Source: Paraburkholderia megapolitana
Lineage (GTDB): Bacteria > Pseudomonadota > Gammaproteobacteria > Burkholderiales > Burkholderiaceae
NCBI RefSeq assembly: GCF_007556815.1
Contig: NZ_CP041745.1
Coordinates: 2,643,001-2,707,000, forward strand
Reading direction: 5' to 3'
Length of the DNA: 64,000 bases
Below the pieces are notes generated by a model that had not been told where the DNA came from, searched no databases, and saw only the letters and a list, made by a program, of their open reading frames with translations. Within the stretch, counting starts at the first letter, position 1; each line of letters starts with the position of its first letter. Made by a program: the position numbers and the translations under genes. Of this stretch, positions 21,467 to 30,700 are shown piece after piece.

Positions 21467-22618
21467 TTACTGAAGCGCTTCGACGACCCATGCACCGTTG
21501 CGCTCGACCAGCACCCGGTCGCAGGCAAATTCGTCGAGCGCGTGGTCGTGCCCCGGCAATGCCTGGATCACCACCTCGCCGGCATCGCGCAGCGCCGCAA
21601 CGCTCGCGCGCAACGCGTCGTCGTGCTGCCACGGCGCGAGAATCGCGCTACTGCGCGCCTCCACCGGCGAAATGCGCGCGACTTCGCGCAGATCGAGCGA
21701 AAAGCCGGTTGCCGCACGCGCCCGGCCGTATGCCTGGCCCACGTGGTCGTACCGGCCACCGCGCGCCACCGCGTTCGGCACGCCGTCCACATAGGCGGAG
21801 AACATCACGCCGCTGTGATACGTGTAGCCACGCAGGTCGGCCAGATCGATCATCACTTCCGCGCCGTCGACCTGGGCCGCAAGGAACGCGAGATCGTCGA
21901 GCGCGCGGGCGATTTCCGGTGCGTTCGGCAGGCGCGCCCGCGCCTCGTCGAGCACCGAGGCATCGCCGTACAGCGTCGGCAGTACGCGCAACGCGTCGCG
22001 CGTGACCGGTTGCAGACCCGCTGTCAGCTCCACGAGCCGCGGTACGTCCTTGCCCGCGAGCGCCTCGAAAAGCGGCTCGCCGAGCGCCGCAGCGGCCGGT
22101 TCGGTATCGATCAGCGCCGCCAGCACGCCAGCGTGGCAGAGGTCGAGGCGCACCTTCGCGAGACCGGCGAGACGCAGCGCGTCGAGCATCAGTTGCTGGA
22201 TTTCGAGGTCCGCTTCGAGCCCCGCATGACCGTAGATTTCGGCGCCGATCTGGATCTGCTCGCGTGTGGCGTGCAGGCCGCGCGGGCGCGTATGCACGAC
22301 GTTGCCCGCGTAGCACAGGCGCGTCACGCCCTGGCGGTTCAGCAGATGCGCATCGATCCGCGCAACCTGCGGCGTGATGTCCGCGCGCAGCCCGAGCGTG
22401 CGGCCGGATAATTGATCGACGAGCTTGAAGGTGCGCAGATCCAGATCGCTGCCGCCGCCCGTCAGCAGCGACTCGATATATTCGAGCAGCGGCGGCATCA
22501 CCATCTCGTAGCCATAGGCGCGGAACCGGTCCAGCAGCCTGCGCCGCAATTCTTCGATCTTGCGGGCCTCCGACGGCAAAACGTCGGCAATATTCTCGGG
22601 AAGTAACCAGGTCGACAT
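21467..22618 (-). CDS. hisZ: ATP phosphoribosyltransferase regulatory subunit HisZ
   Basis: A HisRS-like protein without tRNA-charging activity that pairs with short-form HisG in the first step of histidine synthesis. The 383-aa product has class II synthetase features: motif 2-like [18 protein letters not shown], then [13 protein letters not shown] and [19 protein letters not shown]. It lacks the C-terminal anticodon-binding domain of a true HisRS, which is present in the separate hisS gene 8 kb away. ATG 22618 starts [20 protein letters not shown], the typical HisZ entry. It follows the DUF2065 gene by 66 bases and precedes purA. Confidence 0.94.
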   Translation of the reverse strand: MSTWLLPENIADVLPSEARKIEELRRRLLDRFRAYGYEMVMPPLLEYIESLLTGGGSDLDLRTFKLVDQLSGRTLGLRADITPQVARIDAHLLNRQGVTRLCYAGNVVHTRPRGLHATREQIQIGAEIYGHAGLEADLEIQQLMLDALRLAGLAKVRLDLCHAGVLAALIDTEPAAAALGEPLFEALAGKDVPRLVELTAGLQPVTRDALRVLPTLYGDASVLDEARARLPNAPEIARALDDLAFLAAQVDGAEVMIDLADLRGYTYHSGVMFSAYVDGVPNAVARGGRYDHVGQAYGRARAATGFSLDLREVARISPVEARSSAILAPWQHDDALRASVAALRDAGEVVIQALPGHDHALDEFACDRVLVERNGAWVVEALQ

Positions 22619-22684
22619 CGATGCAGTCCTACGACGGTAAGCACGGCGCGCGTCGGGCGCCGTCGGGAAAAGGCGCGCGGCCGC

Positions 22685-22876
22685 TCAGGTCGCGATCAGC
22701 AGCAGCACGAGGCCCAGCGCCATCACGATCAGGCCGCCGATCCGGATATGATGCGGCGGCCGCTCCGCTATTCTACGAAACGTGTCGCGCCACGCGCTCG
22801 GAAAGACGAAGGGAAACATCCCTTCGATGATCAGCATCAGTGCGATCGCGAGCAATAACGAGCCGGCTATGTCCAT
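22685..22876 (-). CDS. DUF2065 family small membrane protein
   Basis: A 63-aa protein with two membrane segments: AGSLLLAIALMLIIEGMFPF near the N-terminus and IGGLIVMALGLVLLLI at the C-terminus, joined by a basic loop (RDTFRRIAERPPHHIR). This is the DUF2065 layout, a small protein that commonly follows hflC. The role is unknown; position suggests a link with the HflKC membrane complex, which is only an inference from gene order. ATG 22876 starts 43 bases after the hflC stop. Confidence 0.87.
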   Translation of the reverse strand: MDIAGSLLLAIALMLIIEGMFPFVFPSAWRDTFRRIAERPPHHIRIGGLIVMALGLVLLLIAT

Positions 22877-22919
22877 TCGAGGGCGATGCCGCGATGCGTG
22901 TGCCGCGGCGCTCCGGTAA

Positions 22920-23822
22920 TCAGTGTTTGCGTGGCGCCGCAGCGGCGTCCGGCGATGCAGCGCCGGACGGACTACGCATGAAGCGGAAGAAGTCGCTGCT
23001 GGGGTCCACGACGATCACGTCGTTTGGCTTGAAGCTGTTCCGGTAGGCCAGCATGCTCTGATAGAACTCGTAGAACTGCGGGTCGCGACCGAACGCATCG
23101 GCGGCAATCGATGCCGCATTGCCATCGCCCTCGCCCTTGATGGTCTGCGCCTGCTGGTACGCATCGGCGAGCAGCGCCTGCTGCTTGCGATCCGCATCGG
23201 CCTTGATCTGGTCCGCTTCGGATGCGCCTTTGGCGCGCTCTTCGCTCGCAGCCTGCTGGCGTGCGGCGATCATCCGCTTGTACACCGAGTCGGCCATCGC
23301 GGCGGGGAAATCGATGCGCGTCAGTTGTACGGCGAGCACGTCGACGCCAAGCGACGCGGCCGCTTTCTGCATGCTGTCGCGTGCTTCGTTCGCGATGTCC
23401 TGCTGCTTCGCGAGCGCGTCGGCCACCGTGTACTTCGCGAACGCATCGCCGAGCGCGCTGCGCGCCAGCAGCGCGAGCCGGTCGGGCAGACCCTGGGTAT
23501 CGCCCTTCGTCTCAGCCACGAGCTTCAGCGGATCGCTCACGCGATACTTGATAACTGGATTGACGAGCAGACCGGTCTTGTCGGCGCTGACGTAGTTGTC
23601 TTCGTCCGGCGTGTCGAGCGACTGGATTCGCGTATCGATCAGCGTGACGTTCTGCAGCGGCGCGGGCAGCTTCACGTGCAGGCCGGGGCCTGCCAGCGTG
23701 CCTGCAGCGCCGTCGCGTCCCGATACCACCGCCATATGACGTTGATCGACGACGAACACCGTCGACGAGGCGACGAACAGCACGACCACGATAGCGACGA
23801 CGAGTGCAATGATTCGATTCAT
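22920..23822 (-). CDS. hflC: FtsH protease modulator HflC
   Basis: SPFH/prohibitin-family membrane protein that assembles with HflK around the FtsH protease and limits its access to membrane substrates. The 300-aa product starts with one membrane helix (MNRIIALVVAIVVVLFVASS), then the SPFH domain beginning VDQRHMAVVSGRDG, then a long helix with EERAKGASEADQIKADADRK and a DFFRFMRSP segment near the end. ATG 23822 lies 10 bases after the hflK stop. A frame open further upstream into hflK is only a shadow. Confidence 0.96.
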   Translation of the reverse strand: MNRIIALVVAIVVVLFVASSTVFVVDQRHMAVVSGRDGAAGTLAGPGLHVKLPAPLQNVTLIDTRIQSLDTPDEDNYVSADKTGLLVNPVIKYRVSDPLKLVAETKGDTQGLPDRLALLARSALGDAFAKYTVADALAKQQDIANEARDSMQKAAASLGVDVLAVQLTRIDFPAAMADSVYKRMIAARQQAASEERAKGASEADQIKADADRKQQALLADAYQQAQTIKGEGDGNAASIAADAFGRDPQFYEFYQSMLAYRNSFKPNDVIVVDPSSDFFRFMRSPSGAASPDAAAAPRKH

Positions 23823-23832
23823 GATGCGCTCC

Positions 23833-25245
23833 TCATTGCGACACGTCGTCTTCGCGACTGCGGTCGCGAAGACTGTCGCGCGAGCGGAATGCATCGCTGG
23901 CGGCGGTGGCCGCCTGGCTGGCGGGAACCGCCGGCACTGCGGAAGTAGCGACGCCCGTTGCACCTGACGTCGTGGCCGCTGCTGCGGCCGCAGCAGCGGC
24001 GCTCGCATCTTGCGGCACGGCAGCGGCTGCGTTCGGATTCGGATTGACCACAGCTGCGGCCGCTGCATCGGAGGCCCGCTGACGCGTCTGTTCGACGAGT
24101 TTATCGAGCGGCAGATACAGCACGTTGTTGCCCGCCTTGCTGTCGACGAACACCTTCGTCGTATTCGAATAGATATGCTGCATCGTGTCCAGATACATGC
24201 GTTCGCGGATCACCGCAGGGGCCTTCGAATACTGCGCGTAGACCTGCTTGAAGCGCGCGGCATCGCCTTGCGCCTGGGCGACTACGCGGTCGCTATAGGC
24301 TTTCGCTTCATCGATCATGCGTGCGGCATCGGCCTGGGCGCGCGGCAACAGGTCGTTCGCATAGGCCTGCGCGTCGCGTGTTGCGCGTTCGTTGTCCAGA
24401 TGAGCTTTCGACGCGTCGTCGAAAGCGGCCTGCACCTGGTCCGGTGCCTTGACGCCCTGGATCGTCACGCCGGTCACGACGAGGCCGGTATGGTAAGCGT
24501 CGAGCGACTGCTGGATCGAATCGCTCAATTGCTGGCGGATCGCTTCGCGATCCTGATAGAGGATGGCATCGGTGCTGCGCGCGCCGACGATGCTGCGCAC
24601 CGCCGCCTGCGCTGCCTGCGTCACGCTCTGGTCGGGGTCGACGCTACGGAACAGATAGTCGGTGGGTTTGCGCACCTGGTACTGCACGGAAAAGCGCACG
24701 TCGACGATATCGGCGTCGTGCGTGAGCATCGATGCGTCCTTCACGTTGGCCGGGCGCACGACGTTATCGCGCCCGATCTCGACCGAATGGATCGTGCCGA
24801 TGTTAACGACTTCATGCGTTTCGAACGGATACGGCAGACGCCAGTGCACACCCTGGTCCGCGGTGTAGCGATACTGGCCGAACTGCGACACGACGGCGGC
24901 CTGACCATCCTGCACGACGAATACGCCGCTACCGAGATAGATGGCGATCAGCACGCCGACTACGATGCCTACGCCGATCTGTGCGCTGCGGCCGTTGTCC
25001 GGACGACGCTCGCCGCCACCGCCCGAGCCCTTGCGGCCGAACAGACCGGACAAGCGGCGATTGAAGTCGCGCCACATCTCGTCGAGATCCGGCGGCCCGT
25101 CACCGTCCTTGCCGTTTTGCGGACGGCGCGGGTCGTTCGGGCGCTGCCGGGAGCCATTGTCGTCGCCCCGTCCCCAACGCGGATCGTTCAGCGACAGGAT
25201 GGCGCGCAGACGCAGCCAGGTACTCCGCTCGTTGTATTCGTTCAC
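23833..25245 (-). CDS. hflK: FtsH protease modulator HflK
   Basis: Partner of HflC. The 470-aa product has a Gly/Pro-rich, hydrophilic N-terminal cytoplasmic region including PPDLDEMWRDFNRRLSGLFG, a membrane helix IGVGIVVGVLIAIYLGSGVF, the SPFH domain from QDGQAAVVSQFGQYRY, the long helical region, and an Ala-rich low-complexity tail unlike HflC. No ATG precedes the conserved part. I choose GTG 25245 (VNEYNERSTWLRLR), which is 50 bases after hflX; a TTG at 25299 touching the hflX stop is the alternative. The stop lies 10 bases before hflC. Confidence 0.93.
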   Translation of the reverse strand: MNEYNERSTWLRLRAILSLNDPRWGRGDDNGSRQRPNDPRRPQNGKDGDGPPDLDEMWRDFNRRLSGLFGRKGSGGGGERRPDNGRSAQIGVGIVVGVLIAIYLGSGVFVVQDGQAAVVSQFGQYRYTADQGVHWRLPYPFETHEVVNIGTIHSVEIGRDNVVRPANVKDASMLTHDADIVDVRFSVQYQVRKPTDYLFRSVDPDQSVTQAAQAAVRSIVGARSTDAILYQDREAIRQQLSDSIQQSLDAYHTGLVVTGVTIQGVKAPDQVQAAFDDASKAHLDNERATRDAQAYANDLLPRAQADAARMIDEAKAYSDRVVAQAQGDAARFKQVYAQYSKAPAVIRERMYLDTMQHIYSNTTKVFVDSKAGNNVLYLPLDKLVEQTRQRASDAAAAAVVNPNPNAAAAVPQDASAAAAAAAAATTSGATGVATSAVPAVPASQAATAASDAFRSRDSLRDRSREDDVSQ

Positions 25246-25295
25246 CTGAGTTCGTTCACCAGAATAGACAGCCGGCCAATGCAATGTGGAACGGG

Positions 25296-26531
25296 TCAAA
25301 GCCCGTGTTCTGGGATCTTGCGGTGCTCGTGCGGAGCCGCGGACAGCGCTTCCTCGGGCAGCGATTCAATTGGCAACTCAGTTGCTAACCCGGTTGCCAA
25401 CTCATGCCGCGAAGGAGCCGCATCGGCAAGATGTTCGGCAGTAGCGATTTCAGCGATGGCTGCACGCAGCGTGTCCAGTCCCTGCCCCGTGCGCGCGCTC
25501 AAAAAGACGCGCGAAATATTACCATACTCATCCCTTTCAACCGCGTCGCCGCGGGCCGCCAGCTCGGGCACCGCGTCGATCTTGTTGAACACCAGCACCT
25601 GACGGATCGCGTCCGCTCCGATCTCGTGAAGCACCTCGTTCACCTGATCGATCTGGTCGAGCCGCACCGCGCTCGATGCATCGACCACGTGCAGCAGCAA
25701 GTCGGCGTGAATCGTTTCCTCGAGCGTCGCGCGAAATGCCGCAACCAGTTGGTGAGGCAGTTCGCGGATGAAGCCGACCGTATCGGACACGACCACCTGC
25801 CCCACCTCGTCACCGAGATAAACGCGCCGCGAGGTAGTGTCGAGCGTCGCGAACAACTGATCGGCCGCATACGCCTGCGCTTTCGTCAGCGCATTGAAGA
25901 GCGTCGACTTGCCGGCGTTCGTATAGCCGACGAGCGATACCGACATGGTCCGGTTGCGCTCGCGCGCACGCCGTTGCGTGCCGTGCTGGCGCCGCAGTTT
26001 TTCGAGCCGCGTCTTGAGTGCCTTGATGCGCTCGCCGATCAACCGGCGGTCGGTTTCAAGCTGGGTTTCACCGGGACCGCGCAAACCGATACCGCCTTTT
26101 TGCCGTTCAAGGTGGGTCCACGCGCGGATCAACCGCGTCGACAGGTATTGCAGTTGCGCGAGTTCGACCTGCAGCTTGCCTTCGTGGCTGCGGGCGCGTT
26201 GCGCAAAAATATCGAGAATCAAACTCGTGCGATCGATCACACGCCTGTTAAGCGCTTGCTCCAGATTGCGCTGCTGTGCCGGCGCGAGAGCGTGATTGAA
26301 AATAACGAGTTCGATGTCGTTAGCCTCGCACGCGAGACGCAACTCTTCGACCTTGCCGCTGCCGACAAACATCCTGGCATCGGGACTCGAACGGCGTCCG
26401 GTGAGGGTAACGGCGGGATGAGCGCCCGCGCTTTGCGCGAGCAGGCTGAGTTCTTCGAGACTGGCTACGAAATCGATCTTTCCGAAGTCGACGCCGACAA
26501 GCGCTGCATTGATCAAATTGGTGGTGGTCAA
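25296..26531 (-). CDS. hflX: Ribosome-associated GTPase HflX
   Basis: Splits stalled or heat-damaged ribosomes. The protein (about 411 aa) shows the N-terminal HflX domain with TGRRSSPDARMFVGSGKVEE, then GGIGLRGPGETQLETDRRLI, then the G domain: P-loop GYTNAGKSTLFNAL, the G2/G3 region TLDTTSRRVYLGDEV and SDTVGFIRELPHQLVAAF, and FNKID as the NKxD motif. No ATG or GTG is available upstream of the conserved part. The first usable start is TTG 26531, and the frame stays open back to the hfq stop codon at 26589-26591 in the same frame. Start uncertain; identity secure. Confidence 0.93.
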   Translation of the reverse strand: MTTTNLINAALVGVDFGKIDFVASLEELSLLAQSAGAHPAVTLTGRRSSPDARMFVGSGKVEELRLACEANDIELVIFNHALAPAQQRNLEQALNRRVIDRTSLILDIFAQRARSHEGKLQVELAQLQYLSTRLIRAWTHLERQKGGIGLRGPGETQLETDRRLIGERIKALKTRLEKLRRQHGTQRRARERNRTMSVSLVGYTNAGKSTLFNALTKAQAYAADQLFATLDTTSRRVYLGDEVGQVVVSDTVGFIRELPHQLVAAFRATLEETIHADLLLHVVDASSAVRLDQIDQVNEVLHEIGADAIRQVLVFNKIDAVPELAARGDAVERDEYGNISRVFLSARTGQGLDTLRAAIAEIATAEHLADAAPSRHELATGLATELPIESLPEEALSAAPHEHRKIPEHGL

Positions 26532-26588
26532 AATGAGGCGGCCGGTCAGGATCGCCAGTGGGCGACGCGGACCGGCCGCGATGAGAAA

Positions 26589-26828
26589 TTAGGACGCTGT
26601 TTCGGAATCAGGGTGGAAATTCACCGGACGGGCAGGCACAACAGTCGAAATAGCGTGCTTGTACACCATCTGGGTCACCGTATTCCGGAGCAACACGACG
26701 TACTGGTCGAACGATTCGATGTTCCCTTGAAGCTTGATGCCGTTGACCAGGTAGATCGACACCGGCACGTGCTCTTTACGCAGTGCGTTCAAAAACGGGT
26801 CTTGTAACAATTGCCCTTTGTTGCTCAT
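26589..26828 (-). CDS. hfq: RNA chaperone Hfq
   Basis: Hexameric Sm-like protein that pairs small RNAs with mRNAs. The 79-aa product has both Sm motifs: [20 protein letters not shown] and [14 protein letters not shown], with the N-terminal [20 protein letters not shown] proximal-face sequence. The C-terminal tail is short ([10 protein letters not shown]), as in Burkholderia Hfq1-like proteins. ATG 26828 gives MSNKGQLLQ; an upstream in-frame GTG/ATG leader is not conserved. It lies between der and hflX, the classic order. Confidence 0.97.
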   Translation of the reverse strand: MSNKGQLLQDPFLNALRKEHVPVSIYLVNGIKLQGNIESFDQYVVLLRNTVTQMVYKHAISTVVPARPVNFHPDSETAS

Positions 26829-26993
26829 AGCAAACTCCGTATTTTTTTGCAGGTTGACTAAATTGTCGGCGAAGAAAAAGAGATCCGCCGTCAATCGCTA
26901 CACTATAGCCGATTTTCATTTTCGCGCGCTGGCCTGGCCATGTGGCCAAACCCAGCATGCAAGCGGGTTTCGGCGCGGCTGCAGGCGTGGATT

Positions 26994-28331
26994 TCAGCCC
27001 TTGTCCGCGTAGGGGTTCGTCGACGAACGAAACTCTATCCGCAATGGAGTCCCCGCCAGCCCGAAAGTTTCCCGGAAGCGTTTTTCAAGGTAACGCTTGT
27101 AGGTGTCCGTGATCGCGTCGAGCGCGTTGCCGTGAATCACGATGAGCGGCGGGTTCTGGCCGCCCTGGTGCGCATAGCGCAGCTTGGGTCGCACCGGGCC
27201 GCGACGGCGCGGCTGCTGGAATTCGACGGCATCGATCAGTGCACGGGTCAGCTTCGGCGTCGGCAGCTTGGCCATCGCAGCCGCGTACGCATCGTCGACG
27301 GAACGCATCAATGCACCGATACCGGTATTTTCCGACGCTGAAATAAAGTGAAATTTCGCGAACTCGAGAAATTTTAGCTTGCGCTCTAAATCCGATTTCG
27401 TACGCTCGCGCACATGCGGATCGAGGCCGTCCCACTTGTTCACGCCGACCACAAGCGCACGCCCCTGTTCGACGACGAACCCTGCGATGTGCGCATCCTG
27501 ATCCGATATGTCCTGCCGCGCATCGAGCATCAGGATCACGACGTTTGCATCGGAGATCGACTGCAGCGTCTTCACCACCGAGAATTTCTCGATCGCTTCG
27601 AACACCTTGCCGCGACGACGCAGCCCTGCGGTGTCGATCAACGTGTACTTCTTGCCCTGCCGTTCGAAGTCGATGTAGATCGAATCGCGCGTCGTGCCGG
27701 GCATGTCGAACGCGATCACACGTTCTTCACCGAGCAGCGTATTCACGAGCGTCGACTTGCCGACGTTCGGCCGCCCGACAATCGCGATCTTGACGCCGCG
27801 CGCTTCCTTTTCTTCTTCGCTTTCTTCCGGCTGACCCGCATACGCGACTTCGAGCGCATCGCCGATCATCTCGCTCACACCGTCGCCGTGCGCGGAGGAA
27901 ATTGCACGCGGGTCGCCGAGGCCGAGTTCGTAGAAGTCGGCGGCGACCGCGCTGTACTTCATACCCTCGGCTTTGTTCACGACGAGGAAGATCGGCCGGC
28001 CGGTCTTGCGCAGATAGTCGGCAATCGTCTTGTCCTGCGGAGCCAGCCCGTTGCGACCGTCGACGATGAACACGACGATGTCCGATTCCGCGACTGCCTG
28101 GCGCGTCTGCCGCGCCATTTCATGCAGGATGCCGTCCTTCGCGACGGGCTCGAAGCCACCGGTATCGACGACCAGGTACGGCCGTTCGCCGACCCGCCCT
28201 TCGCCATAGTGGCGATCGCGTGTCAGCCCCGGCAGGTCGGCGACAAGAGCGTCGCGCGAGCGTGTCAGGCGGTTGAACAGCGTGGATTTCCCCACATTGG
28301 GGCGCCCGACGAGGGCAATTACGGGTTTCAT
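26994..28331 (-). CDS. der: Ribosome biogenesis GTPase Der (EngA)
   Basis: Essential double-GTPase for 50S subunit maturation. The 445-aa product has the first G domain with [20 protein letters not shown], a [11 protein letters not shown] switch and VNKAEG; a second with [32 protein letters not shown] and VNKWDG; and the C-terminal KH-like domain ending in [17 protein letters not shown] 28331 starts [16 protein letters not shown], the exact family start. A 435-base gene-free gap separates it from bamB upstream, longer than other gaps in the cluster. Confidence 0.97.
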   Translation of the reverse strand: MKPVIALVGRPNVGKSTLFNRLTRSRDALVADLPGLTRDRHYGEGRVGERPYLVVDTGGFEPVAKDGILHEMARQTRQAVAESDIVVFIVDGRNGLAPQDKTIADYLRKTGRPIFLVVNKAEGMKYSAVAADFYELGLGDPRAISSAHGDGVSEMIGDALEVAYAGQPEESEEEKEARGVKIAIVGRPNVGKSTLVNTLLGEERVIAFDMPGTTRDSIYIDFERQGKKYTLIDTAGLRRRGKVFEAIEKFSVVKTLQSISDANVVILMLDARQDISDQDAHIAGFVVEQGRALVVGVNKWDGLDPHVRERTKSDLERKLKFLEFAKFHFISASENTGIGALMRSVDDAYAAAMAKLPTPKLTRALIDAVEFQQPRRRGPVRPKLRYAHQGGQNPPLIVIHGNALDAITDTYKRYLEKRFRETFGLAGTPLRIEFRSSTNPYADKG

Positions 28332-28766
28332 CTGATGTTGTTCACGGTGAAGCGCGGCGCACGGAAACACGGTGTGCCGCATGGCGACGCCAGGCGGCCG
28401 GTTCGCGGCAGCGCTTGACGAAAATTATCACGAATCCGGCCGGGGCCGGACGCACAGGCAACCTGCGTATCCAGACGGTCCAGGGACCAGGTTGCGTCGA
28501 TACACGGGCCAGGGCCCGGCCGACGCGTCAGGCTTTCGTGCCGGCGCCGGACCTTGTTGCAGTTCCGGCGATCGTGGGTTCTGCGATGCCTGCCGGACCA
28601 CACTTCATACAACGCCCATGCAACGGCGCAGTTCAGTGCTGGTTCGACCGGCTTGTTCGGGTGGCACGCAAGGCCACCTGGGAATTGTCGTGCAGCGATA
28701 AAACGCAGACGGCCGGCAACACAGCCGGCCTGCACGTCGCACGGGAGTCGTCGCGATCAGTATCGA
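28332..28766. other. Gene-free stretch between bamB and der
   Basis: No open frame here resembles a protein and none has a ribosome-binding site; the frames across it lack any family motif. It holds the bamB hairpin at the bamB end and, about 95 bases upstream of der on the minus strand, GATAAT (28424-28429), which could be the -10 of a der promoter but has no convincing -35. Confidence 0.5.
28698..28732 (-). terminator. Likely terminator or attenuator after bamB
   Basis: On the minus strand GGCCGGC, loop TGTGTT, GCCGGCC is followed after a short spacer by GTTTTAT. It lies about 35 bases past the bamB stop. Confidence 0.5.
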
Positions 28767-29912
28767 TCAGCGCGGACGGAACCCGTACAGGTCGCCGTCG
28801 TGCGTCTGCACGACGAGCGTATCGCCGGCCAGCACCGGTGGGGCAGTAATCGCGCTGCCATCGGTTTTCATACGCGCGATGAACGTACCATCGTCGCGCG
28901 ACAGGAAGTGCACAAAGCCCTGGTAGTCGCCGACCACGACGGCACGACCCAGCAGATACGGAATGCTGACCTCGCGGTTCTTCAGCTTGTCGGTATGCCA
29001 GAGCGCGTTGCCGTTCGACGCATCGAACGCCCAGACGACCGACCAGTCATCGCCGCCGACCACCGCGCGTTCATCCTGAGCGACCCCACTCGTGCTCGAG
29101 AACGGTTTCTCCCACACCGGGCGCCCCGAGTTCGCATCGAAGCAGCCGAGCTGCCCTTGGAACGTCACGGCGCAGGTCTGTGCTCCTACGAGCGTAGGCG
29201 CGCCGGTCACGTCGTTGATCCGCTCGACTTCGGTCACGCCCTTCGGATACGACACCGGCGTCTGCCAGAACGCGTCGCCGCTTTGCAGGTTGATCGCAGC
29301 GAACGATCCACCCGGGAAGCCTGCCAGCACGCCGACATCGGCAGCGAACGTCATCCCCGACGAGACGCGCAGATTGAGCGGCACCGCGCGGTTACGATAG
29401 ATCCACTTCTGCTCGCCGGTCTCCGCGTTGAACGCAGCGATCTGACCGTCGATCGTACGCACCACCACATAGCCGTTGCCGACGAGCGGCGGCGAAATGA
29501 TCTCGCCCTGCACGGTCGATTTCCACAGCAGCTTGCCGTCCGGTCCGAGCACGTAGACACCGCCCTTCAGCGCGCCTACCGCGGTCAGCGTACCGTCGCT
29601 GCCTACCCCGGCCGACAGATCGGCGCCGACCTTCGTGCGCCAGATGTCCTTGCCGGTCTTCGCGTCGATCTTCGCTACCGACCCATTCGTGCCTGCCGCA
29701 TAGATCGAGTCGCCTACCGCAACCGGCGAGAACAGGTAACGTCCAGCCTTGCCGACGCTCGACTTCCACGCGAGCTGCACATCGAGTACGGATTTGAACT
29801 CGGTGAGCGGCGTCGGCTCGCGGCGCTCGTCTTTCGTGGATGAGCAAGCCGCCATGGTGAGCACGGTCATCGCACAGGCAACGGGCACAACGTAACGTTT
29901 CAGCAGATTCAT
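28767..29912 (-). CDS. bamB: Outer membrane assembly lipoprotein BamB
   Basis: Lipoprotein of the BAM complex that inserts beta-barrel proteins. The 381-aa product has a signal MNLLKRYVVPVACAMTVLTM followed by AAC, the lipobox. The mature part is an eight-bladed PQQ/WD-type propeller; blades are seen as repeats such as AKIDAKTGKDIWRTKVG, AFNAETGEQKWIYRN and CFDANSGRPVWEKPF. Length agrees with the family. The start is ATG 29912; an upstream GTG at 29981 adds only unconserved residues. The gene follows yfgM by 61 bases. Confidence 0.96.
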   Translation of the reverse strand: MNLLKRYVVPVACAMTVLTMAACSSTKDERREPTPLTEFKSVLDVQLAWKSSVGKAGRYLFSPVAVGDSIYAAGTNGSVAKIDAKTGKDIWRTKVGADLSAGVGSDGTLTAVGALKGGVYVLGPDGKLLWKSTVQGEIISPPLVGNGYVVVRTIDGQIAAFNAETGEQKWIYRNRAVPLNLRVSSGMTFAADVGVLAGFPGGSFAAINLQSGDAFWQTPVSYPKGVTEVERINDVTGAPTLVGAQTCAVTFQGQLGCFDANSGRPVWEKPFSSTSGVAQDERAVVGGDDWSVVWAFDASNGNALWHTDKLKNREVSIPYLLGRAVVVGDYQGFVHFLSRDDGTFIARMKTDGSAITAPPVLAGDTLVVQTHDGDLYGFRPR

Positions 29913-29973
29913 CAGTGAACCAGACAAGGATGGTGAGTTAATCGATGGGGTGCGGTTCGTCGCGACGCGACGT

Positions 29974-30639
29974 TCAGCCACCCAGTGCGTCCAGCTTGAA
30001 CTGGATCAGTTGACGAGCCGACGAATCGGTTTTCGGCAGCGTGTCGAGCGCGAGCTTGTAAGCCGTACGTGCATCGTCGCGCTTGCCCTGGGCTGCGAGC
30101 AGATCGCCGCGGCCGTTGGCGACGACACCCTTGAATGCATCCGACTGCGGCTCCGCGAGCAGCGCGAGGCCTGCGTCGTATGCCTTTTCGTCGAGCAGCA
30201 GCGAAGCGAGTCGCAGCTTCGCGATCTGGCGGAATTCGTCGTCTTTCGCGTGGTCGACAGTCCATTGCAACTGCGCCTTCGCGGCGGGCTCGTCGCCTGC
30301 CGTATAGAGCGCCTTCGCGGCGGGCTCGTCGCCTGCCGTATAGAGCGCCTTCGCTGCGCTGAGCGCGGTCATCTGCGCATAGGCCGTGCTGCTGAACTTG
30401 TCTTCCATATCGGCGGCGACGCGCGACACCTTGGCTTTATCGCCGGACGCAACTGCCTGTTGCACCTGGTCATACAGCACCGAAGCTTCCGCTGCCTGGC
30501 GACGCTGCCAGAAATTCCAGCCGTTCCAGCTAGCTGCGGCCACGAGCACGATCAGGACAACCCACGTGGTCGAATTGCCCCACTGCGTCCACCATGCCTT
30601 CAGACTTTCAATCGATTCTTGTTCGTCGTGGTAACTCAT
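29974..30639 (-). CDS. yfgM: YfgM family TPR membrane protein (SecYEG ancillary)
   Basis: Single-pass inner-membrane protein with a periplasmic tetratricopeptide domain; in E. coli it contacts SecYEG and PpiD. The 221-aa product has SYHDEQESIESLKAWW at the cytoplasmic end, the membrane segment TTWVVLIVLVAAASWNGW, then the TPR helices, ending RQLIQFKLDALGG. A direct 12-residue repeat, AKALYTAGDEPA occurring twice, sits near residue 95-120. At DNA level it is a 36-bp tandem duplication (30273-30344) plus a partial third copy. It keeps the frame, so the protein is intact though lengthened. ATG 30639 is 61 bases after hisS. Confidence 0.92.
   Translation of the reverse strand: MSYHDEQESIESLKAWWTQWGNSTTWVVLIVLVAAASWNGWNFWQRRQAAEASVLYDQVQQAVASGDKAKVSRVAADMEDKFSSTAYAQMTALSAAKALYTAGDEPAAKALYTAGDEPAAKAQLQWTVDHAKDDEFRQIAKLRLASLLLDEKAYDAGLALLAEPQSDAFKGVVANGRGDLLAAQGKRDDARTAYKLALDTLPKTDSSARQLIQFKLDALGG
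30273..30354. repeat. 36-bp in-frame tandem duplication inside yfgM
   Basis: Two identical 36-base units, 30273-30308 and 30309-30344, are followed by the first 10 bases of a third copy. Each unit encodes 12 residues. Exact identity suggests a recent event or a hotspot of slippage. Confidence 0.95.
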
Positions 30640-30700
30640 CGCCGGGCGATCCCTTCTTCCTTATATCTGTTCATATCGAGCCGCAAACGCGCCGCCGCGA

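Noticed and set aside
30273..30354. CRISPR-like repeat
   Set aside because: It is a contiguous tandem repeat inside a coding sequence, with no spacers.
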